Assembly: GCA_946611495.1 (NCBI GenBank)
Contig: CAMODR010000078.1
Location: 1-6,461, forward strand
Direction: 5' to 3'
DNA: 6,461 nucleotides
DNA from: an uncultured Methanobrevibacter sp.
GTDB taxonomy: Archaea; Methanobacteriota; Methanobacteria; Methanobacteriales; Methanobacteriaceae
Shown: piece by piece, positions 1 through 5,833 of the stretch
Numbering within the stretch: position 1 is the stretch's first letter
Layout of the letters: every line of letters starts with the position of its first letter
Translations under genes and position numbers: made by a program
The notes under the pieces: generated by a model
Told to the model about the DNA's origin: nothing
The model's input: the letters and a program-made list of their open reading frames with translations, nothing else
The model's database searches: none

Positions 1-25
1 TTTGATATTTTATTTTTTTGTAACT

Positions 26-32
26 AAAGGAG
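26..32 (+). promoter_or_regulatory. Shine-Dalgarno of the solute-binding protein gene
   Basis: AAAGGAG lies seven bases before the ATG at 40, a classical purine-rich ribosome binding site that fixes the start. Only 39 bases precede the gene in this window, so its promoter and any nickel-responsive operator lie upstream and cannot be seen. Confidence 0.8.
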
Positions 33-39
33 TTTAAAT

Positions 40-1647
40 ATGGATAAAAAAATTATTATTGGTGCAGTTGTTGCACTTATTGTTATAATTATAGGCGGTG
101 CTCTCCTAATGGGAGGAACCACTACTGAAAGAGGTCCTGGAGAAATCGTAGTTGCAGCTTATAGCCATGGAGGAGAACCAGAAGCTGGTTTTGATCCTAT
201 TGCAGGTTGGAACTATTATGCTGAACCATTGATTCAAAGTACATTATTAAAAATGAATACTAATGGTACTTACTCAAATGATTTGGCAACAGACTATGAC
301 ATTAGTGATGATTATAAAACTTACACAGTAAAAATCAGAGATGACGTTAAGTTTACTGATGGTTCTGACTTAACTGCTGAAGATGTAGCATTCACATTTA
401 ATGCAGCAAAAGAATCTGGTGCAAGTTTAGACTTATCTGCTTTAAATAAAGCTGAAGCTACCGATGATGATACTGTCAAATTTACCTTAAACAAGTCCGA
501 TTCTACTTTCTTAGATAAACTGGCTTACATTGGTATTGTTCCTTCTGATTCCTATAATAATGAAACCTATGGTGAAAACCCTATCGGTTCTGGACCATAC
601 AAATTCGTACAATGGGATAAAGGTCAACAAGTAATCTTAGAGAAAAACCCTGACTACTATGGAAAAATGCCAGAAATCGAAAAAATAACTATTCTCTTTG
701 CTCAAAATGAAGCAGCATTTAACTTAGCTAAAAACGGAGAAGCAGATATTGTAGCTGTACCTCTCGAATATGGTAAAGAAACTATTGACGGTTACACAAT
801 GTACTTACAAGACACCATTGATGTTCGTGGTGTTTCATTACCTAGTGTACCAGATACTGGTGAAGTGTCTGAAGAAGATAACTACACTATAGGTAACAAT
901 GTAACTTCTGATATTGCAGTTAGAAAAGCATTAAACTATGGTATTAACAGAACTGCTTTAGCTGAAGGTGCATTAAACGGTTTAGGTGTTCCATCCTACG
1001 ATGGTATTGCTCATCAATTACCATGGGCTAACCCTGAAGCTGCAATTGAAGACGGTGATGTTGCTTACGCTAACAAAACCTTAGAAGAAGCTGGTTGGGT
1101 TGACTCTGATGGAGATGGAATAAGAGAAAAGAATGGAACAAAAGCTTCCTTCAAAATATATTACTCTGCATCTGCACCTGAAAGACAAGCTTTAGCTGTA
1201 GGAGTATCTGAACAAGCTAAACAATTTGGTATTGATGTTGAAGCTGTTGGTGCTGAATGGGATGAAATTTATCCAAACCAATACTCTCAAGGAGTTCTCT
1301 GGGGATACGGTTCTACTGATCCTTCTGATATGTATGGTGAATACTACAGTTCATCTGACTTCAACCCTGCAAGAGTAAACAACAGTGCTGTTGATTCTCA
1401 TATGGATGCAGCATTCTCTGAATCTCGTGAAGATTCCTACAAAGATTGGTCTGCAGTAGTTTGGGATGGTACCACTGGTACATCTCCTAAAGGTGATGCA
1501 AACTGGTTATGGTTAGGTGAAATTAAATATGGTTACTTTGTAAATGATAGAGTAGACATTTCCAATGACACTGCTCTCTTACAACCTCACGGAGGAGACT
1601 TATTCAGTAACATATATGATTGGACTATGACCAACTCAACTGCATAG
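40..1647 (+). CDS. nikA: ABC transporter solute-binding protein, peptide/nickel family, probable nickel receptor
   Basis: This is the extracytoplasmic receptor of the ABC importer encoded downstream (535 aa, usual for SBP family 5). Residues 5-24 are one hydrophobic segment after MDKK, and the protein has no cysteine at all. It is therefore not a lipoprotein and is probably held by an uncleaved N-terminal anchor, as in many archaea. The family-5 signature region is at about 88-108 (ISDDYKTYTVKIRDDVKF followed by TDG). Further family motifs are GSGPYKF at 183-189, NPDYYG at 203-208, the IAVRKALNYGINR segment at 292-304, and a C-terminal QPHGGDLFSNIYDW at 515-528. The segment GWNYYAEPLIQSTLL (56-70) resembles nickel-type rather than oligopeptide-type members. 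An acidic DSDGDGIREKNG loop (355-366) looks like a calcium-binding loop. Histidines 43, 325, 454 and 517 are the only imidazole candidates for a metal ligand. Frequent TAC, AAC and TTC codons compared with the last gene suggest high expression. A terminator follows directly. Nickel as substrate is an inference; peptide or chelate binding remains possible. Confidence 0.88.
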   Translation: MDKKIIIGAVVALIVIIIGGALLMGGTTTERGPGEIVVAAYSHGGEPEAGFDPIAGWNYYAEPLIQSTLLKMNTNGTYSNDLATDYDISDDYKTYTVKIRDDVKFTDGSDLTAEDVAFTFNAAKESGASLDLSALNKAEATDDDTVKFTLNKSDSTFLDKLAYIGIVPSDSYNNETYGENPIGSGPYKFVQWDKGQQVILEKNPDYYGKMPEIEKITILFAQNEAAFNLAKNGEADIVAVPLEYGKETIDGYTMYLQDTIDVRGVSLPSVPDTGEVSEEDNYTIGNNVTSDIAVRKALNYGINRTALAEGALNGLGVPSYDGIAHQLPWANPEAAIEDGDVAYANKTLEEAGWVDSDGDGIREKNGTKASFKIYYSASAPERQALAVGVSEQAKQFGIDVEAVGAEWDEIYPNQYSQGVLWGYGSTDPSDMYGEYYSSSDFNPARVNNSAVDSHMDAAFSESREDSYKDWSAVVWDGTTGTSPKGDANWLWLGEIKYGYFVNDRVDISNDTALLQPHGGDLFSNIYDWTMTNSTA

Positions 1648-1660
1648 AAATAAGATAATT

Positions 1661-1699
1661 AAGTAGAAAAGTTAGAATTAACTTTTTCTACTTTTTTTT
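1661..1699 (+). terminator. Hairpin plus T-tract terminator after nikA
   Basis: The left arm AAGTAGAAAAGTTA (1661-1674) pairs with TAACTTTTTCTACTT (1679-1693) across a four-base GAAT loop. The pairing is perfect apart from one extra T in the right arm. Eight Ts follow at 1692-1699. It starts 13 bases after the stop codon. In archaea the T-tract is the main termination signal and the hairpin supports or protects the 3' end. Partial read-through would give more receptor than permease mRNA. Confidence 0.8.
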
Positions 1700-1700
1700 A

Positions 1701-1870
1701 ATTTCTAATTTTTATTAAATTAATTCTCTTTTAAAGAAATTTCTAATTTTTATTAATTTGATTTCCCTTTTAGTCTAGTTTTTAATTATTATTAATTTAC
1801 TTGTGTTTTAGAGATTAATTTTTAATTTTTATTAATTTGCTTGTGTTTTAGAGATTAGTTTTTAATTTTT
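1701..1870. repeat. Degenerate tandem repeat, units of 38-40 nt, about 4.3 copies
   Basis: Successive units start near 1701, 1739, 1781, 1821 and 1861 around a core of the form TTTCTAATTTTTATTAA or TTTTTAATTTTTATTAATTT. Spacing between cores is about 38, 39, 40 and 40 bases. The units at 1781-1820 and 1821-1860 are nearly identical, with three differences in 40, and share TTGTGTTTTAGAGATTA. The first two units are more diverged, and the last is cut after its core. It reads as a decaying tandem duplication series that begins right after the terminator T-tract. No function is evident. Confidence 0.75.
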
Positions 1871-1936
1871 AAAAAAATTATTTAAAATTATTTAAAATTA
1901 TTTATTAAAATTGTTTAAAATTATTTAAAACTATTT
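1871..1936. repeat. Short-period (10 nt) TTTAAAA array
   Basis: The string ATTATTTAAA or a close variant recurs about every 10 bases (for example at 1881, 1891, 1911 and 1921), interrupted once by TTTATTAAAA at 1901-1910. A/T tracts in phase with the DNA helical repeat often produce curvature, so this may be a bent segment upstream of nikB. That effect is inference; a slippage product is equally possible. Confidence 0.55.
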
Positions 1937-1956
1937 GATGATTATAATTACTTTTG

Positions 1957-2020
1957 AGTATTTTTACTTGTCATAAATTGGATTAAATAGTATTTTTACT
2001 TGTCATAAATTGGATTAAAT
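1957..2020. repeat. Perfect 32-nt tandem duplication
   Basis: The 32-base unit at 1957-1988 (starting AGTATTTTTACTTGTCATAA and ending TTGGATTAAAT) is repeated exactly and without spacer at 1989-2020. The lack of any mismatch, in contrast to the diverged array upstream, suggests a recent duplication or selection. It lies about 190 bases before the nikB start. Each unit holds one TCATAA, but no matching inverted arm at nickel-repressor spacing was found. Confidence 0.9.
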
Positions 2021-2152
2021 TTATAAGTGCATTGTTTTTAGTTTTGTGTATGATTGTAATTGTTAGATATGATTTTTTTAGTTTATTAGTAAATGGCTGC
2101 TTTAATTTGATTATGTAAGAATTTGATTGAATTGAATTTTATTAAATATGCG

Positions 2153-2161
2153 CTTATAAAA
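2153..2161 (+). promoter_or_regulatory. Candidate archaeal TATA box for nikBCDE
   Basis: CTTATAAAA matches an archaeal TATA element. A start site about 25 bases downstream would fall near 2182, leaving a leader of roughly 30 bases before the TTG at 2212 with room for the Shine-Dalgarno. In such A/T-rich DNA the motif can occur by chance, and no clear BRE is visible. Confidence 0.4.
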
Positions 2162-2199
2162 TTTTAATATTTCATTATTTTGTAAATTATTCTAATGTA

Positions 2200-2204
2200 G
2201 GAGG
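2200..2204 (+). promoter_or_regulatory. Shine-Dalgarno that decides the TTG start of nikB
   Basis: GGAGG (within TAGGAGGATT) ends seven bases before TTG at 2212. The first in-frame ATG lies at residue 35, beyond the first membrane segment, so the ribosome site and the protein both require the TTG start. Confidence 0.8.
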
Positions 2205-2211
2205 ATTATTT

Positions 2212-3204
2212 TTGATAGATAAAAAGAAAATAGCTAAGTTTTTAGGTTATAAAATCGTTCGTTTTGCTATTTTATTAATTGTTGTAATTTTATTAAGTTT
2301 TATATTAATCGATATGTCTCCTATTAATCCAGTAAACGCTTATATTTCCAATATGGTTGTTGGTCCTGAGAAGATTGCTAAATTAGAAGCTTATTGGGGT
2401 GTAAATCAACCGATAACTGTTAAGCTAATGAATTGGTTAGGAAATATTCTTTCTGGTGACTTTGGAACTTCTTTAATATACAGATCTCCTGTTTTACAGG
2501 TAATTTCTGAGAAGTTTACTGCATCCCTTATATTAATGTTAAGTTCTTGGGCGATATCTGGAATATTAGGGTTTGTTTTAGGTGTTCTTGCTGGTTTTAA
2601 AAGAGACACTTGGGTTGACAAGGCAATTAAGGTTTACTGTTATATTTTACAGTCAGCACCTACTTTCTGGATTGCATTACTTGTTGTAATGGTCTTCAGT
2701 ATATGGTTAGGATGGTTCCCGGTAAGCGGTGGAGTTCCTATTGGTGCATTAAGCAATACTGTATCATTTTGGGATTGGTTAAGGCATTTGATTTTACCTG
2801 CATTTACCTTAAGCATTTTAGGTGTTGCATCAATTGCATTGTATACTCGTGATAAACTTATAGAAGTAATGTCAACCGATTATTTCTTATTTGCAGAAGC
2901 AAGAGGAGAATCTGGTTGGACTTTAATAAAAAGACATGGTATAAGAAATATTCTCTTGCCTGCTATTACATTACAATTCTTAAGTTTCAGTGAATTGTTT
3001 GGTGGTACTGTTCTTGTTGAACAGGTATTCATGTATCCAGGTATTGGTCAGGCAGCAGTTTCTGCAGGTTTAAGAAGCGATGTTCCTTTGCTCTTGGGAA
3101 TTGTGATTTTCAGTGCAATATTCGTATATGTCGGTAACTTGATTGCAGATGTTCTCTATAACTTTGTAGATCCAAGAATTAGGGAAGGTGATGAAAGTGG
3201 ATGA
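2212..3204 (+). CDS. nikB: ABC transporter permease, first subunit (NikB/DppB-like)
   Basis: One of two channel-forming membrane subunits of the importer; 330 aa, typical for this family. The start is TTG with a well-placed GGAGG. Membrane segments are visible at about 16-34, 103-126, 144-167, 192-212, 252-274 and 293-315. The external loop after segment 1 carries the family motif GDFGTSL (82-88). The cytoplasmic EAA loop, which docks onto the ATPases, is at about 222-250 (core FAEARGESGW, then IKRHGIRNILLPA). The C-terminus YNFVDPRIR is characteristic of DppB/NikB proteins. The gene overlaps the next by 14 bases or slightly fewer, so the two permeases are probably translated in a coupled way. 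It probably begins a second transcription unit after the nikA terminator. The permease assignment is secure; the nickel assignment rests on context and on resemblance of the set. Confidence 0.9.
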   Translation: MIDKKKIAKFLGYKIVRFAILLIVVILLSFILIDMSPINPVNAYISNMVVGPEKIAKLEAYWGVNQPITVKLMNWLGNILSGDFGTSLIYRSPVLQVISEKFTASLILMLSSWAISGILGFVLGVLAGFKRDTWVDKAIKVYCYILQSAPTFWIALLVVMVFSIWLGWFPVSGGVPIGALSNTVSFWDWLRHLILPAFTLSILGVASIALYTRDKLIEVMSTDYFLFAEARGESGWTLIKRHGIRNILLPAITLQFLSFSELFGGTVLVEQVFMYPGIGQAAVSAGLRSDVPLLLGIVIFSAIFVYVGNLIADVLYNFVDPRIREGDESG

Positions 3205-4057
3205 ATCCGCTAATAAGATGAATAAGTTTGATATTTTAGGCAGTATGAATCTAAGAACTAAAACACTGCTTGCAATTGGATTATCTGTATTCATATTGCT
3301 TTTAGTAGTTGTCATTAGTTTTTTCATAGACCCTTCAAGCATAACTACAGACTGGAGCATTATGAATAAGCCTCCTTCTTTAGAGCATTTATTTGGAACT
3401 GATTGGATGGGTAGAGATATGTTTACCCGTACTGTAAAAGGTTTAGGATTAAGTGTTCAAATAGGGTTCTTTGCTTCTGTTTTAAGCAGTATTATTGCTG
3501 TTGCATTAGCATTCTTATCAAGTTTCAATAAGTATTTGGATAGCTTTGTTTCATGGTTAATAGACGTGTTTTTATCCATTCCACATATTTTGCTTATTGT
3601 TCTCATTTCCATTGCTTTAGGCGGAGGCGCTTTTGGAGTATTGGTTGGTGTGGCATTCACTCACTGGACATCCCTTGCAAGAGTGCTTAGGGCAGAGATA
3701 AAACGTATCAAAACATCTGAATTTGTAACAATTTCCGAAAGATTAGGAAAATCCAAGTTTTGGATTGCAAGAAAGCAGATATTGCCATTAGTATTCAGTC
3801 AAGTAATTGTAGGTACTATATTGATTTTCCCTCATGCAATTATGCACGAAGCTAGCGTAACATTTTTAGGTTTCGGTTTATCTCCACATGAGCCTGCAAT
3901 CGGTATCATCTTATCTGAATCCATGAAATATCTTGCTACAGGAAATTGGTGGTTAGCATTATTCCCTGGTTTGTCCTTATTGATTCTTGTATTGCTCTTT
4001 GATATTGCTGGAGAAAACATTAAGAAGATGCTAGACCCTGCTAGTGCAAATGATTAG
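3191..4057 (+). CDS. nikC: ABC transporter permease, second subunit (NikC/DppC-like)
   Basis: Partner permease, 288 aa from the ATG at 3191. The start is ambiguous. In-frame GTG codons at 3188 and 3197 flank this ATG, and the nearby GGAAGGTGAT could serve either position. ATG with AGGG six bases upstream is preferred; the difference is at most three residues. A short cytoplasmic N-terminus precedes membrane segment 1 (about 25-46). The conserved external motif FGTDWMGRDMFTR is at 68-80. Later segments lie near 88-110, 118-143, 146-160, 200-216 and 253-272. The EAA loop is at about 177-205 (SERLGKSKFWIARKQILP). The stretch 214-238 holds HAIMHEASVTFLGFGL followed by SPHEPAIG, whose three histidines recall the nickel-type branch of the family. 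The C-terminus DIAGENIKKMLDP is typical. The stop codon falls inside a 29-nt tandem repeat that leads to nikD. Confidence 0.9.
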   Translation: MKVDESANKMNKFDILGSMNLRTKTLLAIGLSVFILLLVVVISFFIDPSSITTDWSIMNKPPSLEHLFGTDWMGRDMFTRTVKGLGLSVQIGFFASVLSSIIAVALAFLSSFNKYLDSFVSWLIDVFLSIPHILLIVLISIALGGGAFGVLVGVAFTHWTSLARVLRAEIKRIKTSEFVTISERLGKSKFWIARKQILPLVFSQVIVGTILIFPHAIMHEASVTFLGFGLSPHEPAIGIILSESMKYLATGNWWLALFPGLSLLILVLLFDIAGENIKKMLDPASAND

Positions 4058-4120
4058 GTGATTTAGTTATTTAAGAAAATTATTAGGTTATTTAGTAATT
4101 AAGAGGAATTATTAGGTGAT
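4053..4120. repeat. 29-nt degenerate tandem repeat between nikC and nikD
   Basis: ATTAGGT begins at 4053, 4082 and 4111, exactly 29 bases apart. Two full units share about three quarters of their bases, and a third partial copy (ATTAGGTGAT, 4111-4120) is identical to the first ten bases of copy one. The first copy contains the nikC stop codon. The third supplies the Shine-Dalgarno of nikD. The gap seems to have grown by duplication of a stop-plus-ribosome-site segment, which would have moved nikD away from nikC. Confidence 0.75.
4114..4120 (+). promoter_or_regulatory. AGGTGAT Shine-Dalgarno of nikD
   Basis: AGGTGAT is followed by AAT and the ATG at 4124. It pairs with the ACCU side of the 16S tail (anti-SD 5'-ATCACCTCCT), so it sits closer to the start codon than a GGAGG site. 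The last gene of the window shows the same geometry (5942-5954). Confidence 0.65.
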
Positions 4121-4123
4121 AAT

Positions 4124-5068
4124 ATGAATGATTTAATTAATGTTTCAAATATTTCTATTTCATTTACTCAATATGTTAAGGGTTTAAATCAGAGGGAACT
4201 AAAAGTAATCACTGATTTGACTTTGGATATTAAAGAAGGGGAAATTGTAGCAGTATTAGGTTCAAGTGGGTCTGGAAAAAGTTTATTGGCACATGCAATT
4301 TTAGGCATTTTGCCACATAACGCTAATCTCTCAGGCACTATGATGTACAAGGGAGAAGTATTAAATTCTGAATTGAAGGAAAAGTTACGTGGAGATGAAA
4401 TAGCATTAATTCCACAATCTGTAAACTTCTTGGATCCTTTAATGAAAGTTTCAGACCAGGTTATTGGTGAATGTAGCGACGAAGCTGAAGAGAAAGAGAA
4501 AAGGGCTCAACAAAGAGCGATTTTTGAAAAGTATGGATTATCTGAAGAAGTGGATGATATGTATCCATTCCAGTTATCTGGAGGTATGGCAAGGAGAGTT
4601 CTTGTATCTACCGCTTTGCTTTCAAATCCAAAGCTTGTTATTGCTGATGAGCCTACTCCTGGTTTAGATGAAAAATCAGTGGAAGAGACTTTAAACCATT
4701 TAAGACAGATGGCTGCAGATAATGTAGGTGTTTTGCTCATTACCCACGATATCGATGCTGCTTTAAAGGTTGCTAATCGGATAGCAATTTTTTACTCAGG
4801 TTATGTTATTGAAGTTGCCAATGTAGAGGACTTTAGCGGTGAAGGTGAGAATCTGCTTCATCCATATACCAAATCTTTATATAATGCATTGCCTGAAAAT
4901 GGATTTAACTTAACATTAGGACATCAGCCATTGCATGGTGAAATTCCTTCAGGCTGTCCATATTATGATCGCTGTGAGCATAAATTAGAAAATTGTGATA
5001 AGATTAGGCCTAATTTAATCGGTATTGATGAAAATAAGAAAGTCAGATGCTTTAAATATGAGGAGTGA
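4124..5068 (+). CDS. nikD: ABC transporter ATP-binding protein with C-terminal oligo/dipeptide (Cys4) domain, NikD/DppD-like
   Basis: First of two cytoplasmic ATPases that drive the importer; 314 aa. The nucleotide-binding core is complete: Walker A GSSGSGKS (46-53), Q-loop Q98, signature LSGGM (151-155), Walker B LVIADE (171-176) with catalytic E176, D-loop GLD (180-182) and switch H208. The C-terminal extension after about 244 (LLHPYTKSLYNALP) is the oligopeptide/dipeptide-transporter C-terminal domain. It has four cysteines at 278, 284, 291 and 309 in the pattern GCPYYDRC, ENCDK, VRC. In structurally studied DppD/OppD homologues these four bind a [4Fe-4S] cluster, so the same is expected here by family knowledge. 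The length fits DppD/OppD better than the shorter E. coli NikD, which leaves room for a peptide or chelate substrate. The start follows AGGTGAT and is unambiguous. The next gene starts 41 bases after the stop. Confidence 0.9.
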   Translation: MNDLINVSNISISFTQYVKGLNQRELKVITDLTLDIKEGEIVAVLGSSGSGKSLLAHAILGILPHNANLSGTMMYKGEVLNSELKEKLRGDEIALIPQSVNFLDPLMKVSDQVIGECSDEAEEKEKRAQQRAIFEKYGLSEEVDDMYPFQLSGGMARRVLVSTALLSNPKLVIADEPTPGLDEKSVEETLNHLRQMAADNVGVLLITHDIDAALKVANRIAIFYSGYVIEVANVEDFSGEGENLLHPYTKSLYNALPENGFNLTLGHQPLHGEIPSGCPYYDRCEHKLENCDKIRPNLIGIDENKKVRCFKYEE

Positions 5069-5097
5069 TTTTATGTTCAATAATTATTTATTTAATT

Positions 5098-5102
5098 GGA
5101 GG
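5098..5102 (+). promoter_or_regulatory. Shine-Dalgarno that decides the nikE start
   Basis: GGAGG lies seven bases before ATG at 5110 but only one base before the in-frame ATG at 5104. An upstream GTG at 5065 overlaps the nikD stop and would add a hydrophobic 15-residue leader foreign to ABC ATPases. The ATG at 5110 is therefore chosen. Confidence 0.75.
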
Positions 5103-5109
5103 GATGTTT

Positions 5110-5721
5110 ATGGAATTGACTGCTAGAAATATCTCATTCAGATACAGCTCAAGTTCTCGCCAAATCTTAAAGGATGTTAATATAAGCATTGACAATAAAA
5201 AGATTTTAGGTTTGTTTGGAGATAGTGGAAGCGGTAAATCAAGCTTATGCAAAATTCTTGCAGGACATATTAAAAAATATGAAGGTGAAGTGAGATTAGA
5301 TGGTAATGAGATTCCAAAGGGCTTCGATCCAGTTCAATTAATTTATCAGCATCCTGAAAAGGTAATGAATCCTAAATGGAAAATGCATGAGGTTTTAGGA
5401 GAATCTTGGGATGTTCCTGATGATTTGCTTGATGACTTCGGTATTCAAAAGTCCTGGCTTAACAGATGGCCTGCTGAACTTTCTGGAGGAGAATTGCAAA
5501 GGTTCTCAGTTTTAAGAGCTTTAAATCCTAAAACTAAGTTTTTAATAGCTGATGAAATGACAACCATGTTAGATGCAGTCACCCAAGTCCAAATATTTGA
5601 ATCTGTCTTAAAAATAGTTAAGGAGAGAAATATGGGCTTATTGGTTGTTAGCCATGATAGGAATTTGATGGATATTATTTGTGATGAGGTAATATATCTT
5701 GATGATATTAATCACGTTTAA
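5110..5721 (+). CDS. nikE: ABC transporter ATP-binding protein, short form (NikE/DppF-like)
   Basis: Second ATPase of the importer, 203 aa from the ATG chosen by its ribosome site. It opens directly with the core fold (MELTARNISFRYSS). It carries Walker A GDSGSGKS (37-44), Q-loop Q80, signature LSGGE with LQR (124-131), Walker B FLIADE (144-149) with catalytic E149, and switch H182. The D-loop reads MLD (153-155, within EMTTMLDAVTQ) instead of the usual ALD. It ends about 20 residues after the H-loop, so it lacks the C-terminal Cys4 domain of its partner and is shorter than most DppF/NikE proteins (about 250-330 aa). All catalytic residues are present, so it is probably a functional compact version and not a broken gene. 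It would form an asymmetric dimer with NikD. It is the last gene of the cluster, followed by a T-rich gap. Confidence 0.88.
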   Translation: MELTARNISFRYSSSSRQILKDVNISIDNKKILGLFGDSGSGKSSLCKILAGHIKKYEGEVRLDGNEIPKGFDPVQLIYQHPEKVMNPKWKMHEVLGESWDVPDDLLDDFGIQKSWLNRWPAELSGGELQRFSVLRALNPKTKFLIADEMTTMLDAVTQVQIFESVLKIVKERNMGLLVVSHDRNLMDIICDEVIYLDDINHV

Positions 5722-5727
5722 TGTCTT

Positions 5728-5800
5728 ATTCTCATGAGGAAGTCATATTTTATCACTTTCTCTTGAGAATCGATCATTTTATTGGCCTTTTCATTTTTTT
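5728..5800 (+). terminator. Probable terminator region of the nik cluster
   Basis: ATTCTCATGAG (5728-5738) can pair with CTCTTGAGAAT (5760-5770) with one mismatch around a 21-base loop. Runs of T follow at 5788-5791 and 5794-5800. The hairpin is imperfect with a wide loop, so the T-tracts are the stronger part of this call. Confidence 0.45.
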
Positions 5801-5833
5801 AGTTATTTTAATCTTTTTAATCTTTCTTTTAGA

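Larger units (their letters stand above)
1700..2211. other. Long non-coding gap between nikA and nikB
   Basis: About 510 bases with no credible gene on either strand; composition is extremely A/T-rich with frequent stops. Three kinds of repeat fill the first 320 bases and are listed separately. The rest (2021-2211) is unique sequence that holds a candidate TATA box and the nikB ribosome site. A second TATA-like string, TTTATAAG at 2020-2027, directly follows the 32-nt duplication and could serve an alternative promoter. I found no convincing inverted operator. Confidence 0.7.

Noticed and set aside
1701..2020. CRISPR-like array in the nikA-nikB gap
   Set aside because: The repeats abut without unique spacers and are low-complexity A/T; there are no cas genes nearby.
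2003..2074. Possible NikR-type operator: TCATAA at 2003-2008, GTATGA at 2048-2053, ATATGA at 2067-2072
   Set aside because: The known NikR site is an inverted GTATGA...TCATAC pair. Here the two TATGA strings are in the same direction, and TCATAA lies on the wrong side, so the match is probably chance.
2406..3660. Open frames on the - strand within nikB and nikC
   Set aside because: They are shadows of strongly conserved permease genes and have no recognisable protein features of their own.
5065..5109. Longer nikE with a GTG start at 5065 overlapping the nikD stop
   Set aside because: The extra 15 residues are hydrophobic and foreign to ABC ATPases, while GGAGG is correctly spaced for ATG at 5110.
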